Assembly: GCA_964353185.1 (NCBI GenBank)
Contig: CAYGUV010000007.1
Location: 39,878 to 103,877, forward strand
Direction: 5' to 3'
Length of the DNA stretch: 64,000 nucleotides
Origin: GCA-2708415 sp964353185
GTDB taxonomy: Bacteria > Pseudomonadota > Alphaproteobacteria > Micavibrionales > Micavibrionaceae
Of the stretch, positions 33,859-42,208 are shown one piece after another. The notes beneath the pieces are model-generated. The model was not told where the DNA came from. It worked only from the letters and a program-made list of their open reading frames with translations, and did not search any database. The position numbers and the translations under genes are program-made. Positions within the stretch are counted from its first letter, which is position 1. Each line of letters opens with the position of its first letter.

Positions 33859-34836
33859 ATGACAGAAAATTACCAAAACCCTACACAAAAAATTCGTAAG
33901 ATGCCAGCGGGCAATGATGAAAAAGATAAATCATCGTCGCCCGTGACCAATGACCTTGGGCAAAAGGGAGAGGGTAAAGCACAAGCAAAAAATATGGCGA
34001 TGAAGCCCGGCTTTTATTTAGTCGCCACGCCAATTGGAAATTTGCGCGATATTACATTTCGGGCGCTGGATATTTTATCATCGGTTGATTTGATTATTTG
34101 CGAAGACACGCGTGTGACAGGAAAGTTAATGAGTGCGTACGGGTTTAAAAAACGCATGCAGGTTTATAACGATCACAGCACCGATAACCAACGTGACACG
34201 CTTATTTCCTTGGTGGAAAGTGGGCATTCGGTTGCGGTTTTAAGTGATGCGGGCACGCCGCTAATTTCGGACCCAGGTTATAAATTGGTGAGGGAGGCCA
34301 TTGCCAAAGACCTTTTGGTGACGTCTATTCCGGGACCAAATGCGGCCCTAACGGCGTTGCAATTATCGGCCTTACCAACAGATCAATTTTCGTTTCTTGG
34401 GTTTTTGCCGCCCAAAACAACCGCGCGTCAGGCGGCGTTGAAAAAATGGGAAACGGCGCCAGCAACCCTTGTTATATATGAAACAGGCCCGCGTTTGGTG
34501 GCAAGCTTGCAAGATATGCGCACGGCCTTGGGCAATCGCCCTGCGGCCGTCATGCGCGAGCTGACGAAGATGTATGAAGAAACGATGCGTGGCACGTTGT
34601 CTGATTTAATTGTTCATTATACCGAAAAAGGCGCGCCAAAAGGGGAGATCGTTGTGGCCATTGGCCGCGCAACAGAAGCCGCAATCCCCAGTGAGAGTAT
34701 TGAGAAGCAATTGCAAAGCGCGCTTGAAAAAATGTCTGTGCGCGATGCGGCTGAAATGGTGGCGCAAGCAACAGGTAAGCCAAAGAAAACAATTTATACA
34801 TTGGCGTTAAAGCTTTCGAGTAATTCTAACAAGTAA
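33859..34836 (+). CDS. rsmI: 16S rRNA (cytidine 1402-2'-O)-methyltransferase
   Basis: 325 residues of the tetrapyrrole-methylase fold. Family motifs are GFYLVATPIGNLRDITFRAL, LIICEDTRVTGKL, VLSDAGTPLISDPGYKLV and SIPGPNAALTAL. It methylates the 2'-O of C1402 in 16S rRNA. A hydrophilic extension of about 48 residues precedes the usual start. The internal ATG near 33994 (MAMKPGFYL) would give normal length but has no clear ribosome site. It leads the rsmI-yraN-dolP group. Confidence 0.93.
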   Translation: MTENYQNPTQKIRKMPAGNDEKDKSSSPVTNDLGQKGEGKAQAKNMAMKPGFYLVATPIGNLRDITFRALDILSSVDLIICEDTRVTGKLMSAYGFKKRMQVYNDHSTDNQRDTLISLVESGHSVAVLSDAGTPLISDPGYKLVREAIAKDLLVTSIPGPNAALTALQLSALPTDQFSFLGFLPPKTTARQAALKKWETAPATLVIYETGPRLVASLQDMRTALGNRPAAVMRELTKMYEETMRGTLSDLIVHYTEKGAPKGEIVVAIGRATEAAIPSESIEKQLQSALEKMSVRDAAEMVAQATGKPKKTIYTLALKLSSNSNK

Positions 34837-34847
34837 CGGTTTTAACC

Positions 34848-35213
34848 ATGGAACAAACGCAAAAGCAGCAGACATATGATCGCGGGCTGTGGGCGGAAAA
34901 TTTGGCGACATTATATTTAATATCCAAAGGATATAAAATTTTGGAAAGGCGCTATAAAACAAAATCAGGGGAAATTGATTTAATTGCAAAAACAAAAGCC
35001 ACATATGTTTTTGTTGAGGTGAAATCAAGAAAAACAAAAGAGCAAGCGTTGGAAAGCCTAACCCCCAGAATGTGTCAGCGGATTCAAAATGCATCCCTTC
35101 ATTATTGCGCAGAAAAAAATCTTTTTGATCCGGCGATGCGATTTGACTTAATTACTGTTATCCCCCCGTTCAAGATTGAACATCTAGACAATGCGTGGCA
35201 AGCACAGGCATAA
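34848..35213 (+). CDS. yraN: YraN family protein (UPF0102, nuclease-like fold)
   Basis: 121 residues. The motifs GLWAENLATLYLISKGYKIL, KSGEIDLIAK and YVFVEVKSRK reproduce the PD-(D/E)xK-like active site arrangement of the UPF0102 family (Glu, Asp, Glu-x-Lys). The function remains unproven, but the fold suggests an endonuclease. It follows rsmI by 11 nt and is followed after 7 nt by the BON lipoprotein gene, so they are one transcription unit. Confidence 0.9.
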   Translation: MEQTQKQQTYDRGLWAENLATLYLISKGYKILERRYKTKSGEIDLIAKTKATYVFVEVKSRKTKEQALESLTPRMCQRIQNASLHYCAEKNLFDPAMRFDLITVIPPFKIEHLDNAWQAQA

Positions 35214-35220
35214 TGTTGTT

Positions 35221-36015
35221 ATGATTCGAAACAAAATACTTATTCTATCCATTTCCCTTTTATCCCTTTCTGGTTGTACGGGCCTTGGTCTGGCGACAGG
35301 CGCGGCGGCGGTTACGGGCGTAGCCGCGGCGCAAGAAGGTGGGCTTAAGCGTGCCGTGAGTGATAGCGCGATTAAGTTGAAAGTCAATGAGGCGTGGTTC
35401 TCTTCTGATATTGATATGTTTGCGAAGTTAAGTACAAAAGTTAATCAAGGGCGTGTTTTGATTACGGGTGTCGTGCAAGACCCTAACCACCGCGTAGAAG
35501 CCGTGCGTTTGGCGTGGCAAGTAAACGGTGTCAAACAAGTTATCAATGAAATTCGCGTTGCCAATAGTGCGGGCTTTACCGGATTTGTGAAAGATAAATA
35601 TATCAGTTCTCGCTTGCGCACAGAATTAACATTTAACCGTGATGTGCAATCAATCAATTATTCTATCGATACTGTACAGGGCATTATTTATTTAATGGGT
35701 ATTGCGCAAAATCAAGATGAATTAAACCGTGTTATTGAAACCGCGCGAACAATTTCTGGTGTGAAGCAAGTCGTTAGTTACGTGAAGTTAGCGGGAGAGC
35801 CGTTGAATTTGGAAAATGCGTCGACGTCGTCGACCAGCAATATGGTTGTCTCAGAATCTCAACAGCCGCAGCCGCTCTATAATACCAATATCAATGCCAA
35901 CACGAATGCGAGCATCACGCCAGTGGTCACCGAAGAGATTACCGACGATGTGGACGTCCCTGCGCGCAGTGTGAGTGAAACAGCCCCTTCTATAGAAGAT
36001 CAATATTACAATTAA
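35221..36015 (+). CDS. BON-domain outer-membrane lipoprotein (DolP/YraP-like)
   Basis: 264 residues from the ATG at 35221; an upstream GTG at 35191 overlaps yraN and would break the signal sequence. The lipobox is LSLSGC (C19). Two BON domains follow: SDSAIKLKVNEAWFSSDIDM with KVNQGRVLITGVVQDP, and DKYISSRLRTELTFNRDVQS with VQGIIYLMGIAQNQDEL. The C-terminal 60 residues are Asn/Ser/Thr-rich and probably disordered. In Escherichia coli the equivalent gene dolP (yraP) follows yraN and supports outer-membrane integrity. Conserved order supports the same role here. Confidence 0.88.
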   Translation: MIRNKILILSISLLSLSGCTGLGLATGAAAVTGVAAAQEGGLKRAVSDSAIKLKVNEAWFSSDIDMFAKLSTKVNQGRVLITGVVQDPNHRVEAVRLAWQVNGVKQVINEIRVANSAGFTGFVKDKYISSRLRTELTFNRDVQSINYSIDTVQGIIYLMGIAQNQDELNRVIETARTISGVKQVVSYVKLAGEPLNLENASTSSTSNMVVSESQQPQPLYNTNINANTNASITPVVTEEITDDVDVPARSVSETAPSIEDQYYN

Positions 36016-36036
36016 CCCAATAATAAGAGTGTAAGA

Positions 36037-36885
36037 TTGCAAGATATCCCTGATTTTGAAGCGATTTTAAATAAAATAGGGCATCAAAAGGAAAAGGATA
36101 TTGATTTAGCAGCATCCGCATTGGCACTGGCCGCTATTGATATTCCGCAAAGGCCGCTGGAGCGGTATTGGCATCATATTCAAAAACTGATCACAGAAGT
36201 TGGTGCGCGCTACCAAGAATTGATTGATGGGGGCGCAGACCCCGATGCCAAAACGCAATTGGCCGCGCTGAAGCATATTATTGCTGATAAATATGGGTAC
36301 GAAGGGGATAAAGAGCATTACGATAATTTACAAAATGCCAACCTTGCGCATGTGATTGACCGCCGCAAGGGCATGCCCATCACCCTATCTATTTTGTATT
36401 TACATGTTGGGGAGGCGCAAGGGTGGAACTTATTTGCGCTTAATTTTCCGGCGCATGTTGTTTGCGCGATTGAAAAAAATGGCGCACGGTTGTTGTTTGA
36501 TCCTTTTCATCAATGCCGCTTGTTAAATGCATCGGATTTACGCGAATATCTTAAGACCCTTATTCATGCGCAGGCGGAATTATCGGCAGATTATTATAAG
36601 CCGGCCTCTAAACGTAATTTGCTCATTAGACTTCAAAATAATATTAAGCTTCGTCAAATTGAAGCCGAAGATTATGAAGCGGCCGTGCAAACGGTTGAGA
36701 TCATGCGAAAGATAAATCCAGAAGAATATCGTTTATTATTTGATGCGGGTATTTTATATGCGCGGATCGAAAAGCCGCTAGCAGCCATGCGTGCGCTTGA
36801 AAATTATATTGATATGTCTGTCAGTGAAGATGAAAAACAAGAGGCATTCGCCATATTATCGCAAATTAAAGAGCTTTTGAATTAA
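36037..36885 (+). CDS. SirB1-like transglutaminase-fold protein with TPR end
   Basis: 282 residues beginning with TTG (MQDIPDFEAIL). It has the SirB1 family pattern: NANLAHVIDRRKGMPITLSILYLHVGEAQGW, then FPAHVVCAIEKNGARLLFDPF, a transglutaminase-core-like domain. A helical TPR-type end follows (EAADYEAAVQTVEIM..., INPEEYRLLFDAGILYARIEKPLAAM). The classic Cys of active transglutaminases is not visible at the expected place. Function unknown. It lies 21 nt behind the BON gene and ends 135 nt before pal. Confidence 0.85.
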   Translation: MQDIPDFEAILNKIGHQKEKDIDLAASALALAAIDIPQRPLERYWHHIQKLITEVGARYQELIDGGADPDAKTQLAALKHIIADKYGYEGDKEHYDNLQNANLAHVIDRRKGMPITLSILYLHVGEAQGWNLFALNFPAHVVCAIEKNGARLLFDPFHQCRLLNASDLREYLKTLIHAQAELSADYYKPASKRNLLIRLQNNIKLRQIEAEDYEAAVQTVEIMRKINPEEYRLLFDAGILYARIEKPLAAMRALENYIDMSVSEDEKQEAFAILSQIKELLN

Positions 36886-37020
36886 GGCTAAATCCTGAAT
36901 TTTCGGGGGTATTATAGTGAATCGAATGAATCCCTCTTGTTATTCAATACGGAACGCTTTATTTTTCCAGATGTTATTTAAGAATCAACCACTAATGAAT
37001 TTTGACGAAGGAGTCTAAAA

Positions 37021-37590
37021 ATGTCATCTCATAAATTAAAAATATTGGCTATCATGGCTTTGGTACCTTTGGCGTTAACAGCTTGTTCGTCAAACAAAGA
37101 CCTAGGCGACAGTGATGGTATGGTAATCGGCGGCCCAGATGGTGGCGTTGGTGTCAATGAAGGCACAGGCGTTTATGGCGACGATGGCTATGGTACAGCC
37201 GGAATTGGTAATGTAGATAGTTCTGCAGTTCCAGGAACCCAAGCTGACCTTGTTGTCCAAGCGGGTAGCGATTTAGTTCGTTTTGGAACAGATCAAACAG
37301 AAATCGATATGCAAGCACGTCAAATATTGGATGCGCAAGCACAATGGTTAAACAGCTATCCTAATCTAAATATCACAATTGAAGGTCACGCAGATGAGCG
37401 TGGAACCCGTGAATATAACCTTGCCTTGGGTGAGCGTCGTGCCGTTTCTGTTAAAAATTACTTGGTTGCAAATGGTGTTGACCCGCGTCGTATTGATACA
37501 ATCAGCTATGGTAAAGAACAGCCATTGGTTGTTGGTAATGGCCAGCAAACATGGGCAGAAAATCGTAGAGCGAGAACACGTGTTCAATAA
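37021..37590 (+). CDS. pal: Peptidoglycan-associated lipoprotein Pal
   Basis: 189 residues. The lipobox is LALTAC (C22), a Gly/Asp-rich linker of about 50 residues follows, and then an OmpA-type peptidoglycan-binding domain: SDLVRFGTDQTEIDMQARQI, NITIEGHADERGTREYNLALG and RVQ at the end. It anchors the outer membrane to murein within the Tol-Pal machine used at division. A strong GAAGGAG lies 7 nt before the ATG. It is followed by the usual partner cpoB, although tolB and tolQRA are not in the window. Confidence 0.96.
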   Translation: MSSHKLKILAIMALVPLALTACSSNKDLGDSDGMVIGGPDGGVGVNEGTGVYGDDGYGTAGIGNVDSSAVPGTQADLVVQAGSDLVRFGTDQTEIDMQARQILDAQAQWLNSYPNLNITIEGHADERGTREYNLALGERRAVSVKNYLVANGVDPRRIDTISYGKEQPLVVGNGQQTWAENRRARTRVQ

Positions 37591-38506
37591 TCAAAACACA
37601 AATTTAACAAACAACAAGGCACGGGGAAAAACATCCCTGTGCCTTGGTTTTATTTTAATGGCTTTGGTCGTAACGCCATCTATTGCGAAGGCGCAAAGCA
37701 ATGATTTTTCAAGTCGTTTAAACCGTTTAGAAAATGAATTAGAAACGTTAAATCGCGCCGTTTATAACGGTGAAAAACCACCGCAAAGTAATTATCAGGC
37801 ACAATCGCCCGTTAATAACCAAGCAGCGGCACAAACAGAAATTCGTTTGCAACAAATTGAAACACAAATGCGCGAATTAACAGGACGTATTGAAGAGCAA
37901 GTTTATACAATTAATCAGTTAAAGCAGGATGTCATCAATTTACAAGCTGCAAACCAAACGGCCAATGATGCACCGCAAAATATTGATACCAACACAAGTA
38001 ATAACAATAGTGGTCAGATGGGAACATCTTCACAAAATAAAAATAATACAGACTTACCTAGTTTGGATTGGAAAGGCGACAATGCGATTCAAGGGTCAAC
38101 ATCTGTGGTGACGACAGGGGATGCGACGGCCCTTTATGAGTCCGCATATACCCATTTAAAAAACAAAAATTACAGCCAATCGCGCGAAGAATTTCAAGAA
38201 TTTTTAAGTAAACACCCAAATCATGTTTTGTCTGCCAATTCGAAATATTGGCTGGGCGAAACATATTATGTTGAAGGGGATTATACCGAAGCTGCGCGTG
38301 CATTCGCGCAAGGGTTTCAATCATTCCCCGATAGTTCGAAGTCGCCAGACATGCTGCTAAAATTAGGATTATCGTTATCAAATTCTGGTAAAAAAGAAGA
38401 AGCGTGTATTGCGCTATCGCAATTGCCTGTCAGGTTTAAAGTTGGCCCGCAGGATATTTTAGACCGCGGTGTTGATGAAATGGATAAGTTGGGCTGTAGT
38501 GTTTAA
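37580..38506 (+). CDS. cpoB: Cell division coordinator CpoB (YbgF)
   Basis: 308 residues from GTG 37580, which overlaps pal by 11 nt. The frame is open much further upstream, but that part only mirrors pal. From this start there is a signal peptide (KTSLCLGFILMALVV, cleavage after AKA). An N-terminal trimerising coiled coil follows (SRLNRLENELETLNRAVYNG; IRLQQIETQMRELTGRIEEQ), then a Gln/Asn linker and a TPR domain (ALYESAYTHLKNKNYSQSRE...; YWLGETYYVEGDYTEAARAF). CpoB links murein synthesis with Tol-Pal constriction. It is coupled to tilS by a 1-nt stop/start overlap. Confidence 0.92.
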   Translation: MFNNQNTNLTNNKARGKTSLCLGFILMALVVTPSIAKAQSNDFSSRLNRLENELETLNRAVYNGEKPPQSNYQAQSPVNNQAAAQTEIRLQQIETQMRELTGRIEEQVYTINQLKQDVINLQAANQTANDAPQNIDTNTSNNNSGQMGTSSQNKNNTDLPSLDWKGDNAIQGSTSVVTTGDATALYESAYTHLKNKNYSQSREEFQEFLSKHPNHVLSANSKYWLGETYYVEGDYTEAARAFAQGFQSFPDSSKSPDMLLKLGLSLSNSGKKEEACIALSQLPVRFKVGPQDILDRGVDEMDKLGCSV

Positions 38507-39516
38507 TGATCACATCTTGTGATGAGCCTGAGCTATATCAGACGCTCAAAAAATTTCTTCATCAATATAATATTACCAATCAAAAAACTGTTGCGGTTGC
38601 AGTATCTGGTGGCCCAGATAGTATGGCGTTGGCAGATTGTTTAATAAAAGTATTTGATGGCCTAGTCGTTGTTATTTGCGTCGACCATCAATTACGCGCG
38701 GAATCAAAAAATGAGGTGCAAACCGTAAAAAAATGGGTTGAAGATTTGGGCAATGAAAAAGTTTTATTCACTAACCTCAACTGGGAAGACGATAAACCAA
38801 CACAGGCGGTAATGGAAAATGCGCGTCGTGCGCGATATCAATTAATGGCTGATTTTTGTCATTCAAAAAATATTCAGACATTATTCATTGCGCATCATCA
38901 AGATGATCAGGCGGAAACCTTTTTAATGCGCCTTAGTAAGGGTAGTGGTCTTGATGGTTTAGCAGGCATGGCGGCGTTATCAATTTACAATGATTCACAA
39001 ATATCCTTGGCACGCCCGTTTTTAGATCATCCTAAATCGGATTTGGTTGAATATTGTCGGCAACGAAATATTGATTTTATTGAAGACCCTAGTAACGAAA
39101 ATGATAAGTTTATGCGCCCACGGTTACGCAAAAACATGGAATTTTTAGAAAAAGAGGGTATGACGGCCAAAAGATTATCTATGACCGCAAAAAGATTGAA
39201 ACGTGCCAAAAGCGCGTTAGAGCAAATAGCGCAGACAGCCCATAAAGATGTTATTTTGGAACAGAGTGATAGGCATATATCTATTGATTTTAAAGCATTA
39301 CAGCAATATCCAGAAGAAATTGGCTTTCGTGTTTTACAAAAACTGTTGGAGGGTTTTAGACGCGAAGCAATATATAATGTTAGAATGGAAAAATTAGAAG
39401 ATTTGTTTGAATCGTTATGGAGTGACCCTTCCAATTTTAGAGCCCGTACATTGGGTGGCTGTAAAATTTTGTTAAAGGATAAAAAGGAACAGCTTATCAT
39501 TGAAAAAGAAATATAA
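38506..39516 (+). CDS. tilS: tRNA(Ile)-lysidine synthetase
   Basis: 336 residues. The PP-loop VAVSGGPDSMALAD (S34-S39), the following VICVDHQLRAES, and AHHQDDQAETFLMRLSKGSGLDGLAGM are characteristic. It converts C34 to lysidine in tRNA-Ile(CAU) so that it reads AUA. The length lacks the longer C-terminal domain of the enterobacterial protein, as is common in alphaproteobacteria. Position between cpoB and ftsH is the standard alphaproteobacterial order. The next gene overlaps its end by 17 nt. Confidence 0.95.
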   Translation: MITSCDEPELYQTLKKFLHQYNITNQKTVAVAVSGGPDSMALADCLIKVFDGLVVVICVDHQLRAESKNEVQTVKKWVEDLGNEKVLFTNLNWEDDKPTQAVMENARRARYQLMADFCHSKNIQTLFIAHHQDDQAETFLMRLSKGSGLDGLAGMAALSIYNDSQISLARPFLDHPKSDLVEYCRQRNIDFIEDPSNENDKFMRPRLRKNMEFLEKEGMTAKRLSMTAKRLKRAKSALEQIAQTAHKDVILEQSDRHISIDFKALQQYPEEIGFRVLQKLLEGFRREAIYNVRMEKLEDLFESLWSDPSNFRARTLGGCKILLKDKKEQLIIEKEI

Positions 39517-40159
39517 ATTCTGCGCATTTAGTGCCCTATTAATAACAACGTTGTTTTCGTTTGTATTGGCGAACCGCGCCTTTGCATATGATTTTGACAA
39601 AGTCGAAGAAGAATATTTATTTCAAAGTGATGATGATATCGTTCGTGGTTTTGTTTGGGGGTTGTCGCCAGAAATTATTAAAGAATATGAAAAAGGCGTA
39701 TTTTTAGAGGCTCCAGAAGATGGTGTGATGTTTTTTTTAGATAATGTCTTGGGGGTTCGATCCACGATCTCGTATAATTTTAAAGATGATCAGTTATCAC
39801 GCGTAACATTTTTTAATGAAAAATATTATAAAGAACCACAGGACCGAATTGATGATTTACTTGCCTTGCAAGCATATTTGAGCGACCGATATGGCGCGCC
39901 CGTTCAACAATCATTTAATTGGGATAAGGGCTTTGGCAAGGGGTTTCCCGAAAAATGGGGCTGGGCCGTGTATATAGCAGATTTGGATATTCGAATTCTA
40001 TGGCAAACAGAGGAGATGAATATTTTCATTGATTTAGGCGCATTAGAGATGTTTGAGCCCCAGATGAGCCTTACGTTTGAACGTTTAGATAATGGTCAAT
40101 CTATCATGAATCCAAAGGTTGAGAATGAATTTTTGTTGCCATCCTTGGACGGACAATAA
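39500..40159 (+). CDS. Exported hypothetical protein between tilS and ftsH
   Basis: 219 residues starting with TTG (MKKKYKFCAFSALLITTLFS), a signal peptide with likely cleavage after AFA near residue 29. The mature part is acidic and aromatic-rich: DDDIVRGFVWGLSPEIIKEY, DNVLGVRSTISYNFKDDQLS, RIDDLLALQAYLSDRYGAPV, WGWAVYIADLDIRILWQTEE. This pattern looks like a single compact periplasmic domain, but I do not recognise the family. It overlaps tilS by 17 nt and may belong to the same transcript. There is no lipobox. Confidence 0.7.
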   Translation: MKKKYKFCAFSALLITTLFSFVLANRAFAYDFDKVEEEYLFQSDDDIVRGFVWGLSPEIIKEYEKGVFLEAPEDGVMFFLDNVLGVRSTISYNFKDDQLSRVTFFNEKYYKEPQDRIDDLLALQAYLSDRYGAPVQQSFNWDKGFGKGFPEKWGWAVYIADLDIRILWQTEEMNIFIDLGALEMFEPQMSLTFERLDNGQSIMNPKVENEFLLPSLDGQ

Positions 40160-40260
40160 TTTTGGTCAATAACACGCTTTAATTGACCTGTATCGCTTGC
40201 TTTTTATGCTAAAAGCCGTACATTGCTTATATATATTTAACATCTTATTTAAAGGATTTA

Positions 40261-42180
40261 GTGCCCGTGAATAGCCTTGGCCGTAACATTTTTTTCTGGA
40301 TTGCAATTGGTTTAATGGTGGTGTTTTTAATCAACACTTTCCAATCAGGTAATTTGGGTGATTTAAATGCTAACAAAAAAGAAATTGCCTATAGTGATTT
40401 TATGGCGGATGCCAAAGGTGGACGTATTTCTGATGTCACAATTCAAGATCAAAAAATCACAGGCCATTTCACCAGTGGCGGCGAAGCGTTTGAGACGACT
40501 ATTCCCAATAATGAAAATGTGGTTGATCGCCTTGATGAAACAAGCGTTAGAATTACAGCCAAAGAAGTAGAAGGCGAAAAAATTAGCGCGTTTTCTGTTC
40601 TTTTATCGTGGTTTCCAATGTTGCTTTTGATTGGGGTGTGGATTTTCTTTATGCGCCAAATGCAAGGAAAAGGCGGCGGTGGTGCGATGGGCTTCGGTAA
40701 ATCGCGTGCAAAGCTTTTGACGGAAAAGCATGGGCGCGTAACATTTGCCGATGTAGCCGGTATTGATGAGGCAAAAGTTGAATTAGAAGAAATTGTGGAG
40801 TTTTTGAAAGACCCTCAAAAATTTCAACGCTTGGGCGGTAAAATTCCAAAAGGGGCGTTGTTGGTTGGTCCGCCAGGGACAGGTAAAACCCTTACGGCGC
40901 GTGCGGTTGCAGGGGAAGCGGAAGTTCCTTTCTTTACAATTTCCGGTTCTGACTTTGTTGAAATGTTTGTAGGTGTTGGGGCAAGCCGTGTCCGCGATAT
41001 GTTCGAGCAAGCCAAGAAAAATGCACCTTGTATTATCTTTATTGATGAAATTGATGCGGTTGGGCGCCACCGCGGCGCAGGCCATGGCGGCGGAAATGAT
41101 GAGCGTGAGCAAACCTTAAACCAATTATTGGTTGAGATGGATGGATTTGAGGCCAATGAAGGCGTTATTTTGATTGCTGCGACAAACCGCCCAGATGTTT
41201 TGGATCCGGCCTTATTGCGCCCGGGTCGTTTTGACCGTCAAATTGTTGTGCCGTTACCCGATGTGACGGGCCGCGAAAAAATCTTAAAAGTTCATATGAA
41301 AAAAGTGCCTTTGGGTGAAAATGCGGATGCGCGCGTGTTGGCACGCGGTACACCAGGTTTTTCTGGTGCGGATTTGGCAAACCTTGTAAATGAAGCGGCC
41401 TTATTAGCCGCGCGTAAAGATAAACGTACCGTGACGATGGAAGATTTTGAAGGTGCAAAAGATAAAATCATGATGGGATCTGAGCGCAAATCTATGGTGA
41501 TGACCGAACAAGAGAAAAAGCTTACCGCTTATCATGAGGCAGGGCATGCGATTGTCGCCATTCATGAAAAAGAATCAGACCCAATTCATAAGGCGACAAT
41601 TATTCCACGTGGTCGTGCCTTGGGACTTGTCATGCGTTTGCCAGAGGGGGACCGTATTTCTATGTCCCGTGCCAAGTTAAAGGCAGATTTATCCGTTGCA
41701 ATGGGCGGGCGTATTGCCGAGGAAATGATTTTTGGTGAAGAGCAAGTCACGACAGGTGCGTCTAGCGATATCCAAATGGCCACAGATACGGCGCGCCGTA
41801 TGGTAACCGAATGGGGTATGTCGGACAAGTTGGGGCCTTTAAGATACACTGCGGATGAGCAAGAGTTGTTCTTAGGCGGTGGTGGTGGCCGCGCCAAAAA
41901 TATGTCAGATGATACGGCTGCGGTTGTGGATTCAGAAACAAAGATTATTGTTGAAACGGCCTATCAACGCGCAAAGCAAATTTTGACAGATAATTTAGAT
42001 CAGTTACATCAACTGGCCAAAGCATTGTTGGAATATGAGCTTTTAAGCGGTGATGAAATTAAAGATTTATTGGCTGGAAAACCAATCATTCGAATAAATG
42101 AAGAAGATGATGATACGACAGATAAAAAAGGGCCAACATCATCTGTGCCTAAATCTGGTGGACTGCCGCAGGGCGTTTAA
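40261..42180 (+). CDS. ftsH: ATP-dependent zinc metalloprotease FtsH
   Basis: 639 residues anchored by two N-terminal membrane segments (about 9-26 and 112-131) with a periplasmic domain between them. The AAA domain has Walker A GPPGTGKT (203-210), Walker B IIFIDEID and the second region of homology ATNRPDVLDPALLRPGRFDR. The zinc site is HEAGH (425-429). It degrades misassembled membrane proteins and regulatory substrates. The start is GTG 40261 behind AAAGGA; GTG 40267 is possible. It is followed by glmM after 28 nt, the usual alphaproteobacterial order. Confidence 0.97.
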   Translation: MPVNSLGRNIFFWIAIGLMVVFLINTFQSGNLGDLNANKKEIAYSDFMADAKGGRISDVTIQDQKITGHFTSGGEAFETTIPNNENVVDRLDETSVRITAKEVEGEKISAFSVLLSWFPMLLLIGVWIFFMRQMQGKGGGGAMGFGKSRAKLLTEKHGRVTFADVAGIDEAKVELEEIVEFLKDPQKFQRLGGKIPKGALLVGPPGTGKTLTARAVAGEAEVPFFTISGSDFVEMFVGVGASRVRDMFEQAKKNAPCIIFIDEIDAVGRHRGAGHGGGNDEREQTLNQLLVEMDGFEANEGVILIAATNRPDVLDPALLRPGRFDRQIVVPLPDVTGREKILKVHMKKVPLGENADARVLARGTPGFSGADLANLVNEAALLAARKDKRTVTMEDFEGAKDKIMMGSERKSMVMTEQEKKLTAYHEAGHAIVAIHEKESDPIHKATIIPRGRALGLVMRLPEGDRISMSRAKLKADLSVAMGGRIAEEMIFGEEQVTTGASSDIQMATDTARRMVTEWGMSDKLGPLRYTADEQELFLGGGGGRAKNMSDDTAAVVDSETKIIVETAYQRAKQILTDNLDQLHQLAKALLEYELLSGDEIKDLLAGKPIIRINEEDDDTTDKKGPTSSVPKSGGLPQGV

Positions 42181-42208
42181 AAAACCAACCTGAATTATAG
42201 AGTTTGAT

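Noticed and set aside
37379..37579. Upstream extension of cpoB through pal
   Set aside because: This segment is an out-of-frame reading of pal. The signal peptide of CpoB begins after GTG 37580.
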